Part shown: one piece after another, positions 26,188 to 33,811 of the stretch
Position numbering within the stretch: the stretch's first letter is position 1
Layout of the letters: each line of letters starts with the position of its first letter
Source: Gammaproteobacteria bacterium Milos-ODIII6
GTDB taxonomy: Bacteria; Pseudomonadota; Gammaproteobacteria; Chromatiales; Chromatiaceae
Length of the DNA: 64,000 bases
Assembly: GCA_029228645.1 (NCBI GenBank)
Contig: JAPTHR010000004.1
Span: 1-64,000 of the forward strand
Direction of reading: 5' to 3'
The notes under the pieces: generated by a model
The model's input: only the letters and a program-made list of their open reading frames with translations
Told to the model about the DNA's origin: nothing
Databases searched by the model: none
Program-made: the position numbers and the translations under genes

Positions 26188-27498
26188 TCAGAAGCTGATG
26201 TTTCCGGCCGCGTCGAAATGCGTGGTCTCGTTGAGAAAGCGCGCCTTGAAACCATTCTTGCGCAGCGTCTGGTAGGCCATCTCCGCGCGGATGCCGTTCT
26301 CGCAGAAAGAAATGATTTCCTTGTCGGCAGGCAATTCCTTGATACGCGCGCCTAGCTGATCGAGAGGAATATGCCGCGCCCCCTTGAGCGCCCCCTGTTT
26401 GATCAGTTCCGCGTCGGTACGCACATCCAGAAAAACGATGGCCGCTGGTTCGGCAAGAAGATCCTTGAATACCTGTGGCTCGATCGCGCCTTTCACCGGT
26501 TTCTTGCTGTAGCGGATGCTCGCGGCCAGCTGGCCCGAATCCAGCGGCAGACCATCGGCCTGCCATGACTTCATGCCACCCTCGAGTACCGCGACGTTGC
26601 TATAGCCCCACGAGCGGAGTTCTTTGTAGGCAAGCAGCACACCCCGGTCTGCCTGGGTATCCCCATACAGAATGATGGGCGCCCGGGTGTCGCTGACGCC
26701 CGGCAGACGGGCCACTTTCTGCTGTGCGATGAAGCTTTCCCGCATTGCACTCAGCTTCGCATCGGTAAGATTGACGGCGCCCGGGAGATGAGATTTCGCC
26801 GACACCGCTGGGTTCCTGACATCGATCACCACGTGGTGCGGATCGAGATTGCCGGCCAGCCAGTCGCGGCTCGCATGCAGCGGCAATTTCGCCTTCTTCC
26901 AGCCCGGCATCCCCTGCTGGAATCCCTTGACGTTGGTGTAACCGGCGTCGGTGGCGATCTTCACGGCCTTCTGGGTGAACGGACAGGTGGGCCCCCCGCA
27001 ATAGAACACGACCAATTGCCCCTTGTCCTGCGGCAGTTTTTTGAGCAACCCGTCCGCATCGGAAACCGCAGTGGAAACGGCCGAGGGGATATGCGACGGC
27101 CCGAACTTTTTCGCCGGTCGCGCGTCGCCGAGCAGATAGGGGCCACGCTGCTGCTGCAGGATAGCGAGCATTTCCCGTATATCGATCTCCACACCGGGCG
27201 GCAGCCCGAATACGACCTTGGTAATGATCGTGGCTCGCAGCTCAGGGCTGACCTCCACTTTAATCAGATCCTGCGGCGAGAGCTCCTTTATCCCGGAAAC
27301 CCCTTCATAGCGGGTGCTGGCATCGAAAGACACGACCACCGGGTCGCTGCCTTTCACATCCACCTGGATGGTGCTGGCCTTGTTGGAGATGTACATGATC
27401 CGACCTTTCAGCATCTCGCCCATGACGGGGCCAGTCGCCACCAGACTCATGAACAGAAGAATAAAGACCGACGAGGAGAGGCCGGTGGTTTTGTTCAT
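26188..27498 (-). CDS. Exported three-domain rhodanese
   Basis: This 436-residue protein has a signal peptide ending near ATGPVMG (residue 27) and a beta-rich N-terminal segment. Three rhodanese domains follow. Domain 1 has a catalytic loop at Cys167 (VVFYCGGPTCPFTQ). Domain 2 reads IILYGDTQADRG and lacks the Cys. Domain 3 has Cys399 (ISFCENGIRAEM). It therefore has two potentially active sulfur-carrying cysteines flanking a dead domain. The start at 27498 is chosen because an earlier ATG would break the signal peptide. It lies seven bases before the molybdoenzyme gene and seven after the first NrfD gene. It probably delivers or accepts sulfane sulfur for the molybdoenzyme in the periplasm. 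Confidence 0.85.
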   Translation of the reverse strand: MNKTTGLSSSVFILLFMSLVATGPVMGEMLKGRIMYISNKASTIQVDVKGSDPVVVSFDASTRYEGVSGIKELSPQDLIKVEVSPELRATIITKVVFGLPPGVEIDIREMLAILQQQRGPYLLGDARPAKKFGPSHIPSAVSTAVSDADGLLKKLPQDKGQLVVFYCGGPTCPFTQKAVKIATDAGYTNVKGFQQGMPGWKKAKLPLHASRDWLAGNLDPHHVVIDVRNPAVSAKSHLPGAVNLTDAKLSAMRESFIAQQKVARLPGVSDTRAPIILYGDTQADRGVLLAYKELRSWGYSNVAVLEGGMKSWQADGLPLDSGQLAASIRYSKKPVKGAIEPQVFKDLLAEPAAIVFLDVRTDAELIKQGALKGARHIPLDQLGARIKELPADKEIISFCENGIRAEMAYQTLRKNGFKARFLNETTHFDAAGNISF

Positions 27499-27505
27499 TA
27501 CGGCA

Positions 27506-28756
27506 TTACCTCTTTTCAGGTGATACGGGACAAATAGGGGAAGGGGCATCCACACCCGGTCTCCGCAGATTGCCACATTCGATGGGGAGGGCAGCCTTTA
27601 CCAGCAGGGTGAACAGCAGCAGCCCCATCCCCCAGATGCCCAGGGAAACAGCAATCTCGGGAAAACTCGGCGTGTACTCGTAGATCTCGCCGATCGGGGT
27701 CGGCACATAAGCCGGGATAACCATGCCCATGCCTTTCTCGATCCACACACCGACCACGGTCAGTACGCAGGCGACATTCAGGAGGAACACATTGTTACGC
27801 AGCACGTGCACCGACCCGATAAAGGTGGCGATGCCAATCAGCAGCAATGCCGTCCAGATCCAGGGGGTGAGCGCATCGAAACCGTTCAGGCCCAGATACA
27901 GGTACCGGGCGGAGGCCGCATGCTCACCCTCGTTATAGAACTCGGTGAACAATTCGACCCCGATCAGGAACAGCGTGATCTGCAGTGACACGGTCATCAC
28001 AATCGCCAACAGTTTGATCACGCTCTGCGGGACGGGATAGTTGCTGATCGAGCGGATCAGCTGCAGCCCCAGGATCATGAGCGCAGGCCCCGAGCAAAAG
28101 GCCGAGGCGATGAACCTCGGGGCCAGCAGCGGATTGCTCCAGAAGGGCCGCCCGGTATTGGCCGAATAGAGAAACGCGGTCACGGTGTGAATGCCGATCG
28201 CCAGGAATATCCCAACGATCACGAACGGGAAGTAATGCCGCAGTTTCGGATCGCAACCGCCATAGTGGCAGGAGATGATGTAGAAAGAGATACCCATGTT
28301 GAGCAGCAGGTAGCCGTTGAGAACAACGACATCCCAGGCGAGCATGGATTCGGGGAAGTTGAAGATGCCGATCCCCGGGATCAGGTGCCAAAGCCGGTCG
28401 GGACGGCCGACATCGACCACCACGAACATGATCGCCATGAACACCGCCGCGATCGCCATGGTCTCACCCATCAAGACCACGTCCTTGATGTCTTTACGAT
28501 GGAAGATGTAGGCGGGAATGGTCACCATGACGGCCGCCGCCGCGATGCCCACCAGGTAGGTGAAATTGGCGATGTAAAAGCCCCAGGACACCTGGTTGCT
28601 CATATGGGTGACCACCAGGCCCTGAATCACCTGCTGGGCATAAAACCACACGCCGAGCGCAATCATCAGCAGCAGCACCGCCACCCAGGCCCAATACCGC
28701 CAGGAGCCGGTCAACATTTCCCGGAAGGCATCGCGAAAGAGGTATAGCAGGGTCAT
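27506..28756 (-). CDS. NrfD-family quinone-site membrane protein (DsrP-like)
   Basis: This 416-residue NrfD-family protein is longer than PsrC and similar in form to DsrP/HmcC-type subunits, with about ten transmembrane helices. Visible segments include GFYIANFTYLVGIAAAAVM, GETMAIAAVFMAIMFVVVDVGRPDR and FNFPESMLAWDVVVLNGYLLL, all typical of the family. It follows the Tat Fe-S gene by 12 bases. That pairing, with the tetraheme cytochrome upstream, looks like a membrane redox module linking periplasmic cytochromes to the quinone pool. It is separate from the PsrC-like subunit in the same operon. Confidence 0.87.
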   Translation of the reverse strand: MTLLYLFRDAFREMLTGSWRYWAWVAVLLLMIALGVWFYAQQVIQGLVVTHMSNQVSWGFYIANFTYLVGIAAAAVMVTIPAYIFHRKDIKDVVLMGETMAIAAVFMAIMFVVVDVGRPDRLWHLIPGIGIFNFPESMLAWDVVVLNGYLLLNMGISFYIISCHYGGCDPKLRHYFPFVIVGIFLAIGIHTVTAFLYSANTGRPFWSNPLLAPRFIASAFCSGPALMILGLQLIRSISNYPVPQSVIKLLAIVMTVSLQITLFLIGVELFTEFYNEGEHAASARYLYLGLNGFDALTPWIWTALLLIGIATFIGSVHVLRNNVFLLNVACVLTVVGVWIEKGMGMVIPAYVPTPIGEIYEYTPSFPEIAVSLGIWGMGLLLFTLLVKAALPIECGNLRRPGVDAPSPICPVSPEKR

Positions 28757-28768
28757 GGCTGCGTGTCC

Positions 28769-29680
28769 TCAGGCATCGCGGTAGTACCAGAACTTGGGTT
28801 CGGTGCCGAGTTCCTCCTTGAGGCGGAACACGGCCTTGTGCTCCAACACGTAGCGTATCTCGCTGTTCGGATCGAGCAGGTTGCCGAACACCCGGGCGCC
28901 GGTCGGACAGGCCTCCTGGCAGGCGGGCTGACGCCCCTCACGGGTCCGCTGGACACAGAAATGGCATTTCTCGACGACCCCCTTGGGCCGGGGGCGGTTG
29001 CCGAGGTAGTGCGTCTTGGCGTTGATCTCTTCCGGCGGAAGCTTGGGGTTCCCCCAATTGAAATGACGCGCCTGGTAGGGACAGGCGGACATGCAGTAGC
29101 GACAACCGATACACCAGTCATAGTCGACTACCACGATGCCATCCGGCTCGGTCCAGGTGGCCTCCACCGGACAGGCCTTGACGCAGGGCGGATTGTCACA
29201 CTGCATGCACTGCATGGGTAGGTAGTAATGGCCCTCGCGCGGAACCTCCTCGGATGCGAAGTAATGGTCAGCGTGCAACAGATCCAGGCTGCCATCGGGC
29301 ATCTCGAGCACACGAATGTACTGGGTGTCGCGGCTCAGGTTGTTCTCTTGCACACAGGCATGCACGCAGTCCCGATACCCGCGACACTTCGAGATATTGA
29401 TCGCGTAACCGAAGACCACGTTCTCCTTTGCCGGCGTGTTGGCGCAGCTGATGTCCACCCCGTAACGCCGCTTGGCTTTGCGCTCGATCCGTTCGAGGGT
29501 GTCCGCGATCTCCTCGGCAGTCATGCGCTGATAATGCGCCTGGAAGAAATCGGCAAAGGCATCGCTCAGGGTATTGCCGCCCCAGGCAGGCATCGCAGCG
29601 GCGGCCCCGCTGGCAGCCGCGACGGATGCGACGCCCTTGAGGAAATGACGGCGCGCCAGATCTGTTTTGTCGCTACTCAT
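28769..29680 (-). CDS. Tat-exported Fe-S protein (DsrO/HybA-like)
   Basis: This 303-residue protein has a twin-arginine signal (RRHFLKG, residues 10-16) followed by an Ala-rich segment. It then carries four [4Fe-4S] cysteine groups: Cys99/105/109, Cys158/161/166/170, Cys190/193/196/200 and Cys239/242/254/258. In the first group the second Cys is replaced by Tyr102 (CRGYRDCVHAC), so one cluster may be a [3Fe-4S] or have another ligand. It overlaps the tetraheme cytochrome stop by four bases and precedes the DsrP-like gene by 12. It should pass electrons from the c-type cytochrome to the NrfD subunit on the periplasmic side. Confidence 0.87.
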   Translation of the reverse strand: MSSDKTDLARRHFLKGVASVAAASGAAAAMPAWGGNTLSDAFADFFQAHYQRMTAEEIADTLERIERKAKRRYGVDISCANTPAKENVVFGYAINISKCRGYRDCVHACVQENNLSRDTQYIRVLEMPDGSLDLLHADHYFASEEVPREGHYYLPMQCMQCDNPPCVKACPVEATWTEPDGIVVVDYDWCIGCRYCMSACPYQARHFNWGNPKLPPEEINAKTHYLGNRPRPKGVVEKCHFCVQRTREGRQPACQEACPTGARVFGNLLDPNSEIRYVLEHKAVFRLKEELGTEPKFWYYRDA

Positions 29681-30489
29681 GAGCCACTCTCCGGCTTGTT
29701 ATCCAGCCGCTTTTCCCAGCTCGCCTCATGGCGCGGGTATTTACTTTGACGCTGCGCCGCAGGCACCCAGTGTTCGGGACGTGGCAATTGCATACGAATT
29801 TCCGGACCAGGCATCGCGGTACGCGGATTCCAAGCCGGGGCATGCTGGTAGTGACAGGCCGTGCAGTTGTACACAACGCGCTCACCCTCCCAATTGCCGA
29901 CGCGCTTGCCGTGCACGCCATAAGCCCAGTCACGCGCCTGATTCACGTGGCATTGGCTGCACAGGATGTAGGCATCCTCGAACGGAAGCGCCTCGCCTTC
30001 CATGGTGCGCAGTTGGCGATCCTTGCCATTATCGTGACAGCTGAAGCACCAGAACTGCCCCTTGCCATGCAGGCCATGTTTCAGCTCGAAATTGTCATGC
30101 GGCGGGTTGAGCTTCCGCGGCGTGGTCATCGCCTCCTGCCATTCGTGGCAATTACTGCAGGGGTGCATGTCCTTGTCGATGCGACTCGGGATCACTTTGA
30201 ATTCCGGCATGCCCGTGAACAGGCTGTAGACCTGATGCGCTTCCCGTTGCATATCCGGCTGGGTGACGTCGTCCTTACTGGGCCGCTGCATCGGAACAGA
30301 GGCCGGCACCTCGCGCACGCTCTCCTGGGGCGTGGTCGGGGTGTCATCGAGTGCCTCGATGGCACCCCAGTCCCAGTCAGACGTCAGCGCACCGCTCTCG
30401 TCCGCACTCGAGGCGGAAACCCAGCAGGAGACCAGCAGGGCCGATAGAATCAGCCCTCCTGCAATACGCACACGTCCAAGCAAAGGCAT
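29677..30489 (-). CDS. Periplasmic tetraheme cytochrome c
   Basis: This 270-residue cytochrome has a signal peptide (LSALLVSCWVSASSADES) and four CXXCH heme motifs: CSNCH, CFSCH, CSQCH and CTACH, spread over residues 110-215. The region before the first heme (to about residue 100) is Pro- and Asp-rich and probably flexible. Several other His residues could be distal ligands. It is translationally coupled to the Tat Fe-S gene. This arrangement of cytochrome, Fe-S protein and NrfD matches known quinone-linked periplasmic electron conduits. It does not resemble DsrJ closely, since DsrJ is a triheme protein. Confidence 0.87.
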   Translation of the reverse strand: MPLLGRVRIAGGLILSALLVSCWVSASSADESGALTSDWDWGAIEALDDTPTTPQESVREVPASVPMQRPSKDDVTQPDMQREAHQVYSLFTGMPEFKVIPSRIDKDMHPCSNCHEWQEAMTTPRKLNPPHDNFELKHGLHGKGQFWCFSCHDNGKDRQLRTMEGEALPFEDAYILCSQCHVNQARDWAYGVHGKRVGNWEGERVVYNCTACHYQHAPAWNPRTAMPGPEIRMQLPRPEHWVPAAQRQSKYPRHEASWEKRLDNKPESGS

Positions 30490-30520
30490 GGGACCTGGCT
30501 CTCAAAGTTATCGATTCAAC

Positions 30521-31804
30521 TCAGAGCCTCACTTCAGCCGACGCGGCAAGCTTGGGCCGCAACAGATCCTCCGGCAGCTTGCCCTTCATCTGCGCCTTGA
30601 TTGGCGGCAGCAACAGGTCATACAGGGCCTCCGCACGGACGATGGCGATCTTCTCCCCGTTGATCGGGATGTCGTACTTCAGGGTGCGGCTTTCATTGGG
30701 CGCCAGGCGGGTGTCGGCCAGGACCTGGGTCGCCATCGGCGGACTGGTGGGCTTGCCGGCAGTGTCGCCCAGGGTGTACCAGAAGGCAGCCTGGGGATCG
30801 TCCTTGATCGGGTGCACCTTGTAGTTCTTCCACAGCTCCTTCCCGTCCTTGTCATACGCGGCAAGTTTGACGAAGAAATTGCGGAACGGCGCACCCGTGG
30901 GATAGGAATGAGGCAAACGATTGCGCACCGTGATCTCGGCACGGATGTTGCCCCCGTCGGCCTTGGCCTGCATCGTCATTGCCAGACCACGCGTGATCAT
31001 CTTGCCATCGTGGCCTCCACCCATGCTGTGATCGGCTATCGAGACGTACTTACCCGGAACGACCTTGCCATTCTCCATCTTGGGAACCGACACAATTCCC
31101 ATGTGGCAGGCCTGGCAGCTGATGAAGTTCTTCGAAGTCCGATATTCGTTGCCGGTGCGGCAAAGGGGCGTGCCATGCGGATTGGAGCGCTTCTCGTGGC
31201 ACCCCATGCAGGCATCGTTGCTCTTGAAAAGCTCGGCACCATTGCCCTGGAGGGGTTGTGGATGATGCGTCGGTGTGGGCCACTTCGCCCCTTCCGCCAC
31301 ACGCTCGGTTGTGTAGGTATTCCCGGAAGGTCCATGCAACGATGCGCTATCGATTTCATAGGCATCGACCCCGTACAGAGGCTTGCCATCGGGCGTGTCA
31401 GTGCCTTTGAAACTCTTGAAACTGTGACAGGTGACGCAGGAGATGCCATTGGCGTAGGCGGCCGTATCGTCCAGCTTGGTCTTGCCATCGATAGCCGCTA
31501 CCGGTGCGTGACACTTCAGGCAGACGGGGTAAGCGCCCTTCTTGTTGCGCACGCCCTCCTCCGCGGGATCACCCATGACCTTCTTATAGAAGGCGCCGTG
31601 GATAGGGTCTTTTACCGCCGAACTTTGCGCATGCATCGATCCAACCCATTGGGTGTAGATCTCCTCATGACACTGCTTGCAGGTCTCGGGCTTGATATGG
31701 TGCAGCGAACTGACCTGCTTCTCCCCCGCCTGCGCGGCGACGGACAAAAACAGACACGCGAGCGCGAGGAATGAAAAACGAGTGGAACATGCTGATAGAC
31801 GCAT
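30521..31804 (-). CDS. Secreted pentaheme cytochrome c
   Basis: This 427-residue protein has a signal peptide (FLALACLFLSVAAQAGE) and five CXXCH motifs: CKQCH, CLKCH, CVTCH, CMGCH and CQACH, all in the first 245 residues. The arrangement resembles cytochrome c554-like multiheme proteins. The C-terminal 180 residues contain no heme and look like a beta-sandwich domain (IRAEITVRNRLPHSYPTGAPFR). The ATG at 31804 is used; upstream in-frame codons run through the promoter. It is the first gene of the operon, 31 bases before the tetraheme gene. It may be the terminal oxidase or reductase module or an electron acceptor. No substrate is evident. Confidence 0.83.
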   Translation of the reverse strand: MRLSACSTRFSFLALACLFLSVAAQAGEKQVSSLHHIKPETCKQCHEEIYTQWVGSMHAQSSAVKDPIHGAFYKKVMGDPAEEGVRNKKGAYPVCLKCHAPVAAIDGKTKLDDTAAYANGISCVTCHSFKSFKGTDTPDGKPLYGVDAYEIDSASLHGPSGNTYTTERVAEGAKWPTPTHHPQPLQGNGAELFKSNDACMGCHEKRSNPHGTPLCRTGNEYRTSKNFISCQACHMGIVSVPKMENGKVVPGKYVSIADHSMGGGHDGKMITRGLAMTMQAKADGGNIRAEITVRNRLPHSYPTGAPFRNFFVKLAAYDKDGKELWKNYKVHPIKDDPQAAFWYTLGDTAGKPTSPPMATQVLADTRLAPNESRTLKYDIPINGEKIAIVRAEALYDLLLPPIKAQMKGKLPEDLLRPKLAASAEVRL

Positions 31805-31972
31805 GACGGTCCTCCTTTGTTGATTGCCAGGCCCTCTCGTCCTGCGTCTGCAGAAGTAAGGGCACTTTGGCGTGAACTGGGACTGCGTCACGCGTTTATT
31901 GGGTATACCCTTACAAAAGTAACGGAAAAAAAGTGGAAGCGAATTCGGGAAAACACCCACATCGGGCGTGTT
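31805..31972. promoter_or_regulatory. Divergent promoter region of cytochrome genes
   Basis: This 168-base gap lies between the start of the eleven-gene operon and the undecaheme gene. A perfect palindrome GGGTATACCC at 31901-31910 lies near its middle and is flanked by T- and A-rich stretches (TTTATT before it, TTACAAAAGTAACG after it). The palindrome is a good candidate operator that could control both transcripts. No well-matched sigma-70 boxes were identified by eye. Confidence 0.5.
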
Positions 31973-33712
31973 ATGGCTAATCCAGGTTATGGGTTCACCC
32001 GGCAAGAGCCTCGCCGAGTTCGCTTCTCCAGGATTAAAACCATCAAACCGTATTTGTTCTCTTGCCTCTGGCTGTGCATTTCACTGCTGCTCACTTGTGG
32101 ATCCGCTGGCGCCGGGGCTGTCGCTTGCACAGCTTGCCATTCCGGGGGGACAAGTGATTTGCACCCGATGCACCGTTTCGATTCCAAACCCTGCGCCTCG
32201 TGCCACCAGGGCGACGAGGCCACGAGCGACCAGACCGCAGCCCATCAGGGGCTGATCGCTTCGCCGGGGGAACTGGAGAATGCCTCGGTAAGCTGCGGTG
32301 ATTGCCATCGGGGCCATGTCGACACCGTACTAGCCAGCCCGATGCATACCGGGCATGGCATGGTGCGAGCAACCCGCGAAGCCCTGCAGAAACATAAGAA
32401 GACCCCACACCGACCGGCAAGCCTGCAGGCCCTGGGCCATGACCTCGCAGACGGTCTTTTGCGCAAACAATGCGCATCGTGTCATCTGGGACAGACTCGT
32501 CGCGTCGATGCGTCCATCGATCCATTGGCGGCCCGTGGCGGCGGTTGCCTGGCCTGCCATCTGAAAACAGGCGCCGCCCATCCACGCCTGGACATCCATA
32601 TCGGCGATGAACGCTGCCTCGGATGCCATTCACGGTCTGGCCGGATATCCCTCGCCTATGCCGGGCTCGCCGAGGTGGATAGCGGCACCGCCACCCGCAA
32701 TCCCGCCGGCATTGCCCGCCTGGGAGATGGCCGACTGGTCAGACAGCAACCCGCAGACGCGCATCACCGCGCCGGCCTGGCCTGCATCGACTGCCATACC
32801 GGACCCGGTCTGATGGGTTTCCTTGCGCATGACGGAGGAAACAGCAGCATCGATATCGCCTGTACCGACTGCCACGACAACCGGAACCCGCGCGCCCGGC
32901 TCAACGGGAAACAGGGCGCAACATCACCGGGGGATCAGCAGCCGCCTTACGCTCACGAACCGGAGCATGCGTTCCTGACCACTGCCAACGGAACCGTCCT
33001 CTGGCATATCCAGCTCGACGGCGATCAGGCCTACCTTCATCCCAAACACGGCGGACAAGCTGTACGCATACCGCATGCCGGAGAAGACCACGTTCCGTTA
33101 CTGGAGAGCCATGAGCGCCTGAGCTGCGACGCCTGTCACGCCCAATGGGTGCCCAGGTGCCTGGGCTGCCACCTGGAATACGATCCAGACAGTGAGCAAT
33201 GGGATCACCTGGAACAACGGGTGACCCCGGGACGTTGGAAGGAGAAACGTTGGGACACGGATGCCGGCGAGCCAGTACTGGGCATGCGGGACCAGGAAAC
33301 GATCGATACCTTTGTGCCCGGCATGATCCTGACCGCGACCCACCCGAGCCTGGAGGAGCCGCTGTTTCTGCGCCGCTTCACGCGACTGTCCCCACACACC
33401 ACGGGAAAGGCGCGCGGGTGTGATAGCTGCCACCGGTCGAGCTCACTGCTGGGGCTGGGCAGTGGCAAGCTGGAGTGGAAGGGAGAGGCCCTGCATTTCA
33501 CACCCAGCGTGCGCAAACTCCAGGATGGCCTGCCCATGGACGCCTGGACCTGTCTCGACGACGATTGCAATGCCTCTTCCGGGCAAGCCTACCCGGGACC
33601 GCTGAAGGCCTCGCAAATCGAACGGATCTTGAGGGTCTCGACCGACCTCACCGCGCCCGCCCGTTCCGGGCAGGCCCGTAAAAAGGAAACACCCCGCCAC
33701 TCGGACGAGTAA
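31973..33712 (+). CDS. Membrane-anchored undecaheme cytochrome c
   Basis: This 579-residue protein has a single N-terminal hydrophobic segment (YLFSCLWLCISLLLTCG), probably an uncleaved anchor or a signal peptide. Eleven CXXCH motifs follow: CTACH, CASCH, CGDCH, CASCH, CLACH, CLGCH, CIDCH, CTDCH, CDACH, CLGCH and CDSCH. The ATG at 31973 is preferred; a longer frame from 31817 would cover the shared promoter. The last 130 residues have one heme and a C-X4-C pair. It is divergent from the eleven-gene operon and probably works with it. I do not recognise a named family. It may carry electrons across or along the envelope, or bind a substrate. Confidence 0.83.
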   Translation: MANPGYGFTRQEPRRVRFSRIKTIKPYLFSCLWLCISLLLTCGSAGAGAVACTACHSGGTSDLHPMHRFDSKPCASCHQGDEATSDQTAAHQGLIASPGELENASVSCGDCHRGHVDTVLASPMHTGHGMVRATREALQKHKKTPHRPASLQALGHDLADGLLRKQCASCHLGQTRRVDASIDPLAARGGGCLACHLKTGAAHPRLDIHIGDERCLGCHSRSGRISLAYAGLAEVDSGTATRNPAGIARLGDGRLVRQQPADAHHRAGLACIDCHTGPGLMGFLAHDGGNSSIDIACTDCHDNRNPRARLNGKQGATSPGDQQPPYAHEPEHAFLTTANGTVLWHIQLDGDQAYLHPKHGGQAVRIPHAGEDHVPLLESHERLSCDACHAQWVPRCLGCHLEYDPDSEQWDHLEQRVTPGRWKEKRWDTDAGEPVLGMRDQETIDTFVPGMILTATHPSLEEPLFLRRFTRLSPHTTGKARGCDSCHRSSSLLGLGSGKLEWKGEALHFTPSVRKLQDGLPMDAWTCLDDDCNASSGQAYPGPLKASQIERILRVSTDLTAPARSGQARKKETPRHSDE

Positions 33713-33721
33713 CAGGGTGTT
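33688..33721 (+). terminator. Possible terminator hairpin at undecaheme stop
   Basis: AACACCC (33688-33694) pairs with GGGTGTT (33715-33721), enclosing an inner ACTCG/CGAGT stem that spans the stop codon. There is no long T-run, so factor-independent termination is uncertain. Confidence 0.35.
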
Positions 33722-33811
33722 GTGCTTGCCGATTGCCCGGGCAGCGCCAATTCAGGCGATCGGCTGGCGCGCAACGCGGACTTTTCCCCCGCGCCGCCGT
33801 GGCCGCGTCAA

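Noticed and set aside
29677-30489. Calling the tetraheme cytochrome DsrJ and the locus a dsrMKJOP set
   Set aside because: DsrJ has three hemes, no dsrM or dsrK genes are present, and no dsrAB lies in the window. Only the Fe-S and NrfD proteins are loosely similar to DsrO and DsrP.
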